Assembly (NCBI GenBank): GCA_030068075.1
Contig: CM057828.1
Location: 109,722,699-109,786,698 of the forward strand
Source of the DNA: Paguma larvata
Lineage: Eukaryota; Chordata; Mammalia; Carnivora; Viverridae
Reading direction: 5' to 3'
DNA: 64,000 nt
The notes beneath the pieces are model-generated. The model searched no databases and had not been told where the DNA came from. It saw only the letters and a program-made list of their open reading frames with translations. The translations under genes and the position numbers were made by a program. Below are positions 54,331 through 63,200 of this stretch, piece by piece. The stretch's first letter is position 1. Each line of letters starts with the position of its first letter.

Positions 54331-56105
54331 GAAATTATAGTATTTTAAAAGAAAAAATAGAAGATTTGCAATATTCTTAGAATACAACAATAAATAAGAG
54401 AAACTGAGATCATTCCCATATTTATCTCCCATTCACATTTAATTTTAAATATGGATGGGGAAGGGGGAGGAGTGGGAATTAAGAGGTCACAAAACATCTG
54501 TTACTAATAATTCCAGCACAGATGTAATTGTTACTGCAAAAGAGATGATGAAGTTGTTCCCAGGCTGCCATACTATAAGGTCTTCTACCAGCAGCCATAG
54601 TTTATACTCAAACTCCATGTATCAAGTCTCAATAAATATATAAAGTTGATGATGAGAATTGTCTATATGGACAAATACACACAATCCCTATGAAGATAGA
54701 AGGCATGTATTAAATAACAGGAAGATGTCTGAAGAAATAAATGAGACAAAAATAACTTCCTAGAGAATGAAAAATAATCTAGTAACATTTCATAGCTATA
54801 ATAGAAGTATAGACCTAAACTTGGTTTCTTTTGCTCTATCTTTTGGAATCTTTCAATTTATATACACCTAAGTGATATAAAGTGAGTTCTAAATATTAAT
54901 TTTTTTCTCTGAAAACAATCTTAAGGTAGATTTAATTCTTAGAGATCATGGTTCTATTTGTGTTACAGAATATTGCTATATTTTCAAGTAACCCAGTTCC
55001 ATGATAACATGCAGCATAACCCACCTCCATCCAGGTAAAAACCTAAACATGCTCACACCATACTGAAAATTTTTATTAGTTAGAATTGATGTCCTAGGAA
55101 TGCTTTCCCCAGAAATACAATTCTCAAAACACTATCTCATCCAAAGGAAAGATTATTTTCTATAACGATGCCCATATAATAGATAACATTTTAACTGGGG
55201 TTACTAAAAACTTGTTCTATTAGGTATATATGCATTATTTTTCTTTTAATTTATACCTAGTTTAAGATATTTTACTAGTAATATGTACAAAATATAGCCT
55301 TCTAAAAAAGTGTTTTTAAAAATATTTTATTTCCTGGCCATGGTTCGTTTCTAGTTTAGGATTTTTTAAATTTTCTTTTAACAGTGAACTTTTATTTTAG
55401 CTTATATCTTTATTAAAGAGGAACATACATTTCCCATAAATGATTAAGAAACATTTCCAAATCTAAATACTATTCTATAATTTCATGAAGTCCTACAACC
55501 TCTCATCACACTTTTACATATGAATACAGATCTTCTTCCAGCATCTACAGGATTTTTCTTCTCTTCTACTACAATTCAATACAGGTAGTTCAGAGTAGTT
55601 AACAATATAATTCCACGTGATGTTGCATCTGTGTTTACACACAGCTCTCATCACATGCTTAGAAGTAATTTATGCAGGGGAAAGCAAAAAAAGAGGAAAA
55701 AGCAATAAAAACACAATTATAAGAAATAATTATGTTGTTATTTTTAAAATATTCCCAGTTTGATAGCACTTTCTCATTTCTCACCACATGCTTCAAAGCT
55801 ACTAAAACTGCAGAGAGTACAGACTTTCAAAAATGCTATGAACTGGAGAAAAAAAAAACCCAAATATTTCATATGCTTTTATATAAGGTTCATCTAAACA
55901 ACTGATTGATGCTTTCAATTTATAAGATACTTTAACTTTTGCTCCGTGCCACAATTATATGTCATGGCTTTGTGGTAAACTTCCTCAGTTTATAAAAGAA
56001 GTAAGTGAATCATACCTATTTACTACTGAGCTCTAAGAACGAGAACACCAAATTCAAGAAACATCTGTCAGGAAATGTAAAACTGTATTTATATACATTT
56101 TCAAT

Positions 56106-56145
56106 TTCTCTCTCTCTCCCTCCCTCTCTCTCTCTCTCTCTCTCC
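56106..56145 (+). repeat. (CT)n simple repeat
   Basis: A near-pure TC/CT run with two CCC interruptions; on the ZEB1 sense strand it is a (GA)n tract. Confidence 0.93.
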
Positions 56146-56924
56146 TAAAAAGTCATGGCACCCTAAAGTGAGAAGTGCACATCAGCTTACCTGAGAAGTC
56201 AGGTAATTCCTATTTAATTCAAGATAAATAGTATTACTATTGCATTACAATAACGCTGTTGGTGCATTTATAGAAACACCATTAAAAATAATTAGGGAAA
56301 TAAAATACTTCTAACATTTGACCTAACAAAAGGTTTCCAAAAGTTTATAGTTATACTAACATAATTACATGGACACACACGAAAATAGTATGACTAAATA
56401 CATTAAGTCTCATGTAATTACTTATATTTGAAAGTAGTAATACCAATTTACAGTTATTGGAAAGAATCCCTGAATTCAAGTATACGATAATTATCACACT
56501 ACAAACATTTTTTTGCTGCATTTAAAACATCAAAACCAACTTACGTTTCTTAATTTACAATTGGAAAATGTAAACTTTATGCTCTACTTGTGATTCTTAA
56601 CTAGAAGGGAAAGGAAAAGATAAAATCTAAAAATCATTAACATCTGAGTGACTGCTGGATAACATCTTTAGTAGTTGTCTGTCAACCCATGTATAGTTTA
56701 TGTATAGTTTAAGTCCACATCAGTTATGGGAAAATAATTAGACAGTATTATCAATTGCAATTTTTACTATATTTAATGGTTTACATCTACTAACATCCAA
56801 AATGTAGGTATTCAGGCATCTTACAATGAATAAAAAAAGGAGGCTAAGAAGTATAGTAAATATGCAAATAAATATGGGCCAATCATTACATAATTTTACG
56901 AACTTAATAACATACAACAAAACT

Positions 56925-56952
56925 TAAAAAAAAAAGAAAGAAAGAAAGAAAG
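56925..56952 (+). repeat. (AAAG)n simple repeat
   Basis: A short A run followed by about five AAAG units. Confidence 0.9.
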
Positions 56953-58592
56953 CAGTAATACAGTTAGTTTAAAGCAAGACTAAATTGATAGCAACATCAA
57001 TCTCAGTATTTAAAAGGCTCAAATTCACAAAATTATTCACGTTAAAACATTCCTACTTCTTTCCATCTTAGCAGACTAGAAAATGCTTATGCCTAATTTA
57101 CCCAGGGCTAGTTTTAAATAACACTAAGACACAGAATTGCACCAAAGGTCCCTATTAATGCAGAGGTCCCAATCAACAGGAGATAGACTGATGGTGCTAC
57201 TACGCCGATAATCATTTTTGTTAGCATCCTCTACTGGCGGTTTCCAAAGACAGCAAGTGGAAATGGTGCAAATGACAGAAAAATATGAACCTGCTATTCC
57301 ATCTAAAGTGAATTAATCAGAATGTGGTCATTAGTAGCTACAGCACATTTCTCTCTTCACCCCCCAAAATGCATACATACATATGAAAACCACACAAGAG
57401 TAGAAGTGGAAAATTAGAAGACATATTTTTAAAATACAACAAAGCATTACATTACAAATGGTAAAAATCAATTTACGCAATTCTAATTCCAGTCCTTTAT
57501 AGATGACTGACATCATTACCATAAAGTTACTACCTAAGGATTGATGCTTTGGCCAAACCTTGCTCAATTGGTTTACCCCTGTCAAGTTACATTACTTGAT
57601 TCTCCTGTTAATATCCTAACTCTGCAGATATATTCCAGAAAGGATATTAAAATGTTTTACTAGAGGCTTAGCAGTAAAATCTGCATGTCTTTTTAAATGA
57701 AAAAAAAATTATTTACATATAAATAACATAAAGTATCCCTATGACTATCGCCCACTGTATACATCATTTATTCCCTCATTAAAAAGATTTAAGAGTTAAC
57801 ATTTTTCTACGCAATTCTCTCCAATAAATAACTGCAACTTAAATATGACTGCGTTGCTAAGAAATATCAACCAGCACCTATTCTGAGATTTCACGACACA
57901 ATGGCATATAACTTCATTTTTAATTTGCAAATTATAAGACTAATCAAATAGCATGGCTGTAATCACCAGCAATGGATGAAATGCATTTGAGAACAAAAAG
58001 AAATACAAGGACAGAGCCAAAAGTGATGAAAATGGAAGATACCTGTAGTAGTACCGTGCTATCTTAAACACCTTTTGTTTTCTGAGAGTAATGCATACTG
58101 CAGACAAGACATTTTGTGCTAAACAGCCCAAATCTGTTTTTCTAATATTAAACACAAAGGAAAAACACTGACAGCAAGCGTGGTAAATAAATCCCTCCCT
58201 TGAGAATGAAAGCAGCAGACAGGAGGGGGCTGACATACATGCAGGAGAAAACTAAACACCATCTTTTTTCTACCTGCACAAGTTGCCATTTGCTGCAGCG
58301 ATCGAGAACCTCTTTTTCCTGTTGATTTCAAGTACCTTTCAGGATAGCTTTTTTCCCCTTAAGTCATCTGTTGATATGCCTTAAAAGTGTAATATTCATA
58401 TCACGGGATCTTTAGGAGAAAAATCCATTCTTTCCTGTTCAGGTAAACATGTTTACAGCAGCTGCACAGACGCTGGGTGGTTCAGACTCACATGTCACAC
58501 ACATGTCGTCAGCAACAAGAAAAGCCCCTTTCTCTGGCGATGAACATTTTAAATAAGGTAAAAAGCGAACAGCCCTTTAAGAACCAACTTAC

Positions 58593-58599
58593 CTTTCAT
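58593..58599 (-). CDS. ZEB1: ZEB1 alternative first coding exon (Met-Lys start)
   Basis: On the minus strand the sequence reads ATG AAA G followed by a perfect GTAAGT donor (58592-58587). An in-frame TGA (58609-58611) four codons upstream means the frame cannot be extended, so this ATG would be the initiator. The split phase (one base of the next codon) equals that of canonical exon 1, so both could join the same exon 2. From memory, a ZEB1 isoform begins Met-Lys followed directly by the exon 2 sequence, which fits exactly. The start context is weak (T at -3, A at +4), and a further ATG (58610-58608) lies just upstream in another frame. The resulting protein would lack the basic NuRD-type N-terminal peptide. 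The upstream limit of the exon is unknown. The call rests on donor, phase and recalled isoform, not on transcript data. Confidence 0.65.
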
Positions 58600-58974
58600 A
58601 AAGCCACATCAGCGACAGTGGCAACAGCTCAATATAGCACACTATTTGACGCTAAAACAGGAAATTAAAATTGCAATCGCCTATGCTCCACTCCTTGCTG
58701 TAACAAGTCATCTCTCCACAATGACGATACCAAATATTAGTTATCAATCATAACTAACAGACGTCTTGAAAACGCAAATTTTTATTTAAATAACTAAAAT
58801 CATTCACGAAATCAGTGTTTTTAATGTCGGCTCGAATATATTAAAAATATTTTTACGATTGGAAGGAAACATCTTGAAACAGCTTAAAATCTTCGTATCT
58901 GCTTCTAGACAGGAAATCCCACACAAAATCTAAAATTGCCAGGAAAGGTTACAAAACCTCGCGTTTCGCATCCC

Positions 58975-59033
58975 AGAGGGGAGGGAGAAAGGGAGCCCAG
59001 GAGCAGGGGGGTGGGGCGGGGGGAGCGCGAGAG
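58975..59033 (+). promoter_or_regulatory. Plus-strand G-rich tract upstream of the alternative exon
   Basis: Repeated G runs (including two runs of six G) on the plus strand mark the left shoulder of the CpG island, about 400 bases upstream of the Met-Lys exon in ZEB1 sense orientation. No other element is recognised here. Confidence 0.4.
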
Positions 59034-59180
59034 AGTTTTTACTTAAACACATATTTCCTCATTTTCTAGAAGATACAGCGATCCCATTATAGGCGCATTT
59101 ATTTCCCTACAGTTAAAAACTCGTTTTAAAAATAACGCAGGAACCAAAACGAGCCCCTCGGTCCGAAATGTACGTGTAAT

Positions 59181-59190
59181 TCCTTATATA
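59181..59190 (-). promoter_or_regulatory. TATA-like element, possible promoter for the alternative ZEB1 exon
   Basis: The minus strand reads TATATAAGGA at the edge of the CpG island. A start about 30 bases downstream (near 59150) would give a first exon of roughly 560 bases ending at the 58593 donor. This is inference from motif and position only; AT-rich sequence produces such matches by chance. Confidence 0.3.
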
Positions 59191-59240
59191 GACTCGGCTG
59201 CAGCCAGCGGCAGGGCCGTTGCCGCCCATTATTATACAAA

Positions 59241-59246
59241 CAGGTA
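59241..59246 (+). promoter_or_regulatory. CAGGTA ZEB-type E-box
   Basis: CAGGTA is a high-affinity ZEB1/ZEB2 and SNAI recognition core. It is one of several in the island and lies just upstream of the TATA-like element in ZEB1 orientation. Confidence 0.4.
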
Positions 59247-59718
59247 CCGGGCCGGCGCGGGCGGGGACCTCGCCCCGCGCTCCCGCCGCCCCCGGGCGGA
59301 GAAGTCTCGCCCCTCTCGCCACAGGAACTGTCCAGACAATAACAATCAGCAGACATTTCGCTGCTGAACAAGGGGGAGAGAAAGCACAGAATCGCCCCCA
59401 AGATAAGCAGAAATACAATCAACTTACAACGTCTCTCCAAACTGGAAAAGGCGACTGTGCAACAACCACCACATGTTCGGGTCTCGCTCTCTCTTGCTGT
59501 CTCTATTTTTTTTTTTTTTTTCAAACTCTCACGCCAGGCAGAGGGGTGTGTATTGCCCCGGTACTTCAGCACAAATCAATAAACACTGCAGCTGCAGCGA
59601 GAGCAGCAGACTCGTGCGTCCGTCGGTCCGTCTCCCCCCTCCCCCACTCTCCTTCCACCCGAGACCGAGAGCGCCATCCAAGCTCCATTATCCGGCTTCA
59701 GCGCTCCGTGCGTCCGGC

Positions 59719-59731
59719 CCAGGTAACAACT
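59719..59731 (+). promoter_or_regulatory. CAGGTA site in a duplicated 13-mer, also donor-like
   Basis: CCAGGTAACAACT occurs here and again at 59849-59861, exactly 130 bases apart. It contains a ZEB-type E-box (CAGGTA at 59720-59725) and also reads as a plus-strand splice donor AG/GTAACA. Confidence 0.4.
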
Positions 59732-59848
59732 TCCCCAAAAACCGAAAGAGAAAAAAGAGAGGCGTACGCACAGAACCCCATCCCAGCGCGGAGAAGGAGT
59801 CTCCCCCGGGGAGGGGGATCTGTCTGTGGTGCTTCCCTGTCTCTAAGA

Positions 59849-59861
59849 CCAGGTAACAACT
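59849..59861 (+). promoter_or_regulatory. Second copy of the CAGGTA 13-mer
   Basis: This is identical over 13 bases to the copy at 59719-59731, with the E-box at 59850-59855 and a potential antisense-transcript donor at 59852/59853. Confidence 0.4.
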
Positions 59862-60599
59862 CCACAAACACACCCGCTGCCCAGCTCGCCGCCATCCACA
59901 GGGCTCCCACAGCAGCAAGTAGGTGCCCGCTCTTGCCCCGTCTCCTCTGCCGCCCTACCAGCTCCCCCCTGAACGTGGACCTCACTCGCGGGGCTGCCTC
60001 GGCGTTCCCAGCCGGGGGCCCAGGGCACGGTGGCCTTAGGCTCGGGGGAGGAGGGGCGCTTAGGGACCCGCGCCTCCGCTCCGCTAATCCCCATTCCGCG
60101 AGCGCGCCTCGCCGGCCGGTCACAACTTTACCGCCGCCGGCCGAGCCCGGTCCGCCCGCGGCGCGCACCACCGGCGCCCGCGCACACGCGCGCACGGACG
60201 ACACGCAGCCCGCGGCCGCCGCGTCCCGCCGCCGCCTCCCGCCGCGCGCCCGCAGCCCGGCCCGGCCCGAGCCTCGGGGCCCGAGCGACGGCGCCGGCCG
60301 GGGCCGCGGCGCACGGAAGCCACTTTGCACGGTCAGCGCCGGCCACAAGTTTGTTCCTCGGCTCCCGCGGGCCTCCGCGCAGAGGGAGAATAACGCGGAG
60401 GGGGCTGAGAGGAGGGGGAGAGGGGAGGCGCCGAGGGGCAAAAGAGTGGGGAAAAGTGCGAAAAGAAGCAACAGCCGCTCCACCCGGGACCAGAAAAGTG
60501 GCCAGCCGCGTCCCGGCCGCCCGCCCTGCGCCGGGGATGCGGCGGCTAACGGTCCAAGGAGGCGGCAGGGGCGGCAGGAGCCGCTAGGCGGAGAGAGAC

Positions 60600-60605
60600 C
60601 AGGTA
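60600..60605 (+). promoter_or_regulatory. CAGGTA site / plus-strand donor-like AG/GTAAGA
   Basis: This E-box core lies 220 bases inside ZEB1 intron 1. The flanking AG/GTAAGA is the strongest plus-strand donor match in the island and could belong to an antisense transcript. Confidence 0.4.
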
Positions 60606-60825
60606 AGAGACATAACGGTTCAGGGAGAGCGAGCGGCCGCGGCGCGGCTCCGGCAGCGGCAGCAGCGGAGGGGGGCAGAGAGCACTACTTTCTACTTTCC
60701 CACTCCACTTTGCCCGTCCCTGCCCCGGCCGCCCCCAGCCCGGCTCGCCCCCCTCACCCCCGGGGGCGCCCCGGCTGCTCGGCTCCCCCTGACTCCGCCG
60801 CTCCCCGGTCCCCTCCGCCACTCAC

Positions 60826-60883
60826 CGTTATTGCGCCGCGGGTTCGCCTGCTTTCTGCGCTTACACCTGGGGCCATCCGCCAT
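60826..60883 (-). CDS. ZEB1: ZEB1 coding exon 1 (canonical start)
   Basis: Read on the minus strand, this exon gives MADGPRCKRRKQANPRRNN plus the first base (G) of the next codon, then a consensus donor GTGAGT at 60825-60820. I recognise the peptide as the N-terminus of ZEB1, a nuclear repressor with two zinc-finger clusters and a homeodomain that silences E-cadherin and other epithelial genes through CACCTG E-boxes. The start context is good (A at -3, G at +4). The KRRKQANPRR stretch resembles the RRKQxxP motif of FOG1, SALL and BCL11 proteins that recruits NuRD through RBBP4/7; ZEB2 carries a nearly identical peptide. The exon therefore encodes essentially only that motif. The intron phase (1) fits the valine codon known to follow in ZEB1. 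The rest of the gene lies left of the window. Identity is very secure; the NuRD role is inferred from related proteins. Confidence 0.96.
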
Positions 60884-60916
60884 GATCCTCTCGCTTGTGT
60901 CTAAATGCTCGAGTCA

Positions 60917-60980
60917 CCTCCTCCCCCTCCCTCCCCCTTCCCCCCCACCCCTCCGCCTCCACCCCTCCCCCCTCCCCACC
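60917..60980 (-). promoter_or_regulatory. G-rich tract in ZEB1 5' UTR/promoter
   Basis: The plus strand is an almost uninterrupted run of C with some T; the minus (ZEB1 sense) strand has many closely spaced runs of three to eight G. It starts about 34 bases upstream of the ATG. It could bind SP/KLF or MAZ factors, or form a G-quadruplex in DNA or in the 5' UTR. Confidence 0.6.
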
Positions 60981-60981
60981 G

Positions 60982-60987
60982 CACCTG
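60982..60987 (-). promoter_or_regulatory. CACCTG E-box upstream of the ZEB1 start
   Basis: CACCTG (CAGGTG on the ZEB1 strand) lies about 100 bases 5' of the ATG, beside the G-rich tract. Further copies are at 60864-60869 (inside coding exon 1), 61139-61144 and 61774-61779. Confidence 0.45.
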
Positions 60988-62264
60988 GTTTACGACACTC
61001 GCGGCTTTACGACATCACCTTCCTTACACCTAGAGCCGCTCGCTCTACGGCCGGAACCTTGTTGCTAGGGAGAGGACGGTTTGCGGCAACCGTAGGAGCA
61101 GCTGAGTTTGAATTGAGGGGAGAGGGAAAAGTTTCCCTCAGGTGTCGTGGGATGGGGGAGGGGGGCGTTGGGAAACTGCGGGGACGTTGTCAGAAGGGCC
61201 GCAGGCAGCTGGAGTGAGAAAGGTAAAGTAGGAGGCTCAGTGGCGTTGTGCCACTGAACTGACCACACCCGCCGCGTCTGCCTGGGGCACGGACCAGTCT
61301 GGCTGATTCCCCTCAGGACCCTGTACCCTCAGAGCTGCCCAGTCGCACTGACCGGGGCAACCTGTCCTCCCTCTTCGTCAAGGTTGGGCTCAGCTCCCAC
61401 GCAGCGTTTGTCCCATCGGCGCGCCCTGGGGCGCAGGAGAGGGTCGCGCTCTGGGCTACCCGGGGAGTTCCCAAGAGTAGAGGGAGGGGAGGTTCGGGGA
61501 ACGGTAGAGACTGATTTGGGAAGCTCGGCCTCTGACGGCGGGGACAGGCGGCGTCACGAGGGAGGCTACCTGACCCGCAGTTCTGATTCCCTTCCCCTAC
61601 ACGGACGCACGGTTTTCCCCCGAGCGAACCGGGATGGGAAGTGACTTCAGTTAGAACTTCAGCTGGACCGAAAGAGAGGCGAGAAGTTCCGTTTGCAGGC
61701 AACACCGGCGGTGAAGCCGAATGAGTAATACCCACACGGTCCCTGTCTCACTTCCTCATCCGCATCAGGCTCTCACCTGCTGTCACCTCGGCCTCCCCCG
61801 CCCCGCCGCCTCGCTCTCTGCCCTCCTCCCTGCTTTCTCCTTAGAGTAGATGGACGAGATGGGAGGCGCAAAGACGTAGAGTTAAGGTACCAACCGGCCG
61901 TAATTTACCGTCTAAATGAGCAGTTATGGCCGAACGGGACCTTAAAGAAAGAAACAACGGCTAACAAATGTGGTCTTTGAAACCGATAGATGGCTGATCT
62001 TATCTCAAGTCTCTGACTTTGTACAAGTTTGGGGATTTTTGAGAGACCTTATAGATAACACCACAAATACCGTGAAAGTCAAGTCTTCTTCGTTAGGATT
62101 TAGCTTTCCCTTCCCCTCCCCCAACCCTGTTAAGATAAGGAAAAGTCTTTGGAACAGAATAAATGAGCTGCATTTCAAATAATTTAGTTGTAAATTAACA
62201 ATATAAAAGTTACTGATAGAGGAATTGAGAAAACTGAAACGTGACACACGGAGTATTAGAAATA

Positions 62265-62330
62265 GCACTGTAAGTTACCCAGCACAGTGCTCGTCACATA
62301 GTAGGCGCTCAATAAATTTATGTCTATAAT
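62265..62330 (+). mobile_element. L2 3' end fragment
   Basis: CAGCACAGTGCTCGTCACAT followed by AGTAGGCGCTCAATAAATTT is the L2 terminus. Confidence 0.7.
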
Positions 62331-63089
62331 TTTTGCCATACCTATGGCAAGATTCTTTATTATGTTAAAATCATCTTTTAAACACTCCAGAATTTCAGAA
62401 GATCCATTAATAATCTCTTCAAACCTTTCAACTGAAATAAATTTACATCTGAAGTCTGGTAATTTAAAATTAGAAAGTTTAATCCTGAATATAGATGAAA
62501 ATTTTCTCTCCCACATTTTCTGGCATTTTGAGAAATGAATGCATTATTTATTAGTGCATGAAATGTGACTGTAAATATTCTTTGCTGTACATTATGTCTG
62601 TATATCTGTGCATGCTCAATGCCAAAACTAGAATCATCACTCTTAATGATCATTTTAAGTACAGGCAGTCCTCGATTTCATTCATACCATGTTAACTGAA
62701 TTTGTGCATCCCAGAATTGTGTCCATGTTTTGCTTGGTTCAAGCAGTAATTTTTTCCTACCTCCTAAAGGCTGTATAATGTTCTTCAATTGCCTTCTGAA
62801 TCAAGTTATAGACTTTGTCATTTGCCAGCATTCCCCCCTACACACCACCCCCACACAACTTTTTACAGCTACCCTAATTTCCAGCCAGAATGGAAAAAAG
62901 AAATACGTTTGAACTAGCACACATTTTACCTACTCTTAAACTTAGGAAGTCTAACTCCTCCTTTTCCCTTTCCGAAGTGTCTGTCCTGTACCTCCCTACT
63001 AAGCTTCCTTCAGTATTCATCCTCACCTTAAAATCAGAGACAAAGGGACAAATCAAGTAGGAAGTCATTGACTTCCTTGCCCTAATGGT

Positions 63090-63200
63090 TACTGGTTTAG
63101 TTGGCTTGGGCTAGACTTTTCTTGTTCATTTCTGTGCCCTCAGGACCTAGTGGAGTACCTGGTTATATGGTAGATGCTCAATAGGGAAGTATTTCTTAAA
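63090..63200 (+). mobile_element. L2 3' end fragment
   Basis: TTGTTCATTTCTGTGCCCTC, then TACCTGGTTATATGGTAGAT and GCTCAATAGGGAAGTATTTC follow the L2 end pattern. Confidence 0.6.

Larger units (their letters stand above)
54350..58592. other. Repeat-poor intron downstream of the alternative exon
   Basis: Apart from two simple repeats, no interspersed element was recognised across about 4.2 kb, in contrast to the repeat-dense 10 kb to its left. It may hold intronic regulatory elements, but no specific one can be called. Confidence 0.45.
1..60825 (-). other. ZEB1: ZEB1 intron 1 (partial, donor end)
   Basis: The intron starts at the GTGAGT donor at 60825 and runs leftwards through the rest of the window. 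No recognisable ZEB1 exon 2 appears, consistent with an intron of well over 60 kb; in human this intron exceeds 100 kb. The content is AT-rich unique sequence with SINE, L1, L2, MIR, LTR and simple repeats. No other gene, processed pseudogene, tRNA or snRNA gene was recognised in it. Confidence 0.85.
60884..61060 (-). promoter_or_regulatory. ZEB1: ZEB1 5' UTR and core promoter region
   Basis: This sequence lies immediately 5' of the ZEB1 start codon. On the transcript strand it contains a long G-rich run (60917-60980), an E-box CACCTG/CAGGTG (60982-60987), a tandem TGTCGTAAA pair (60989-61015) and an ETS-like CCGGAA near 61051. There is no TATA box, as usual for CpG-island promoters. The exact transcription start cannot be read from sequence, so the UTR/promoter boundary is not placed. 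Confidence 0.7.
59180..61660. promoter_or_regulatory. CpG island over ZEB1 exon 1
   Basis: Against a background of strongly AT-rich sequence, this stretch turns abruptly GC-rich with very frequent CG dinucleotides; 60.0-60.4 kb is the most extreme part. It includes ZEB1 exon 1, the first 1.6 kb of intron 1 and about 0.8 kb upstream. A less GC-rich dip occurs around 59400-59480. The edges are judged by eye. Such an island is expected at a widely expressed developmental regulator and may drive transcription in both directions. Confidence 0.9.

Noticed and set aside
59422..59427. Minus-strand GTAAGT as another alternative ZEB1 first-exon donor
   Set aside because: The exonic side (TT before GT) fits poorly and no in-frame start with the right phase was evident; kept only as a cryptic site.
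59698..60483. 261-codon minus-strand frame in the CpG island
   Set aside because: Lies inside ZEB1 intron 1, with Arg/Ala/Pro/Gly-rich composition and no domain. Overlapping long frames on both strands show that openness is due to high GC.
60692..60883. 63-codon frame reading past ZEB1 exon 1
   Set aside because: Only the first 19 codons are exonic. After 60826 the frame runs into intron 1 beyond a consensus GTGAGT donor.
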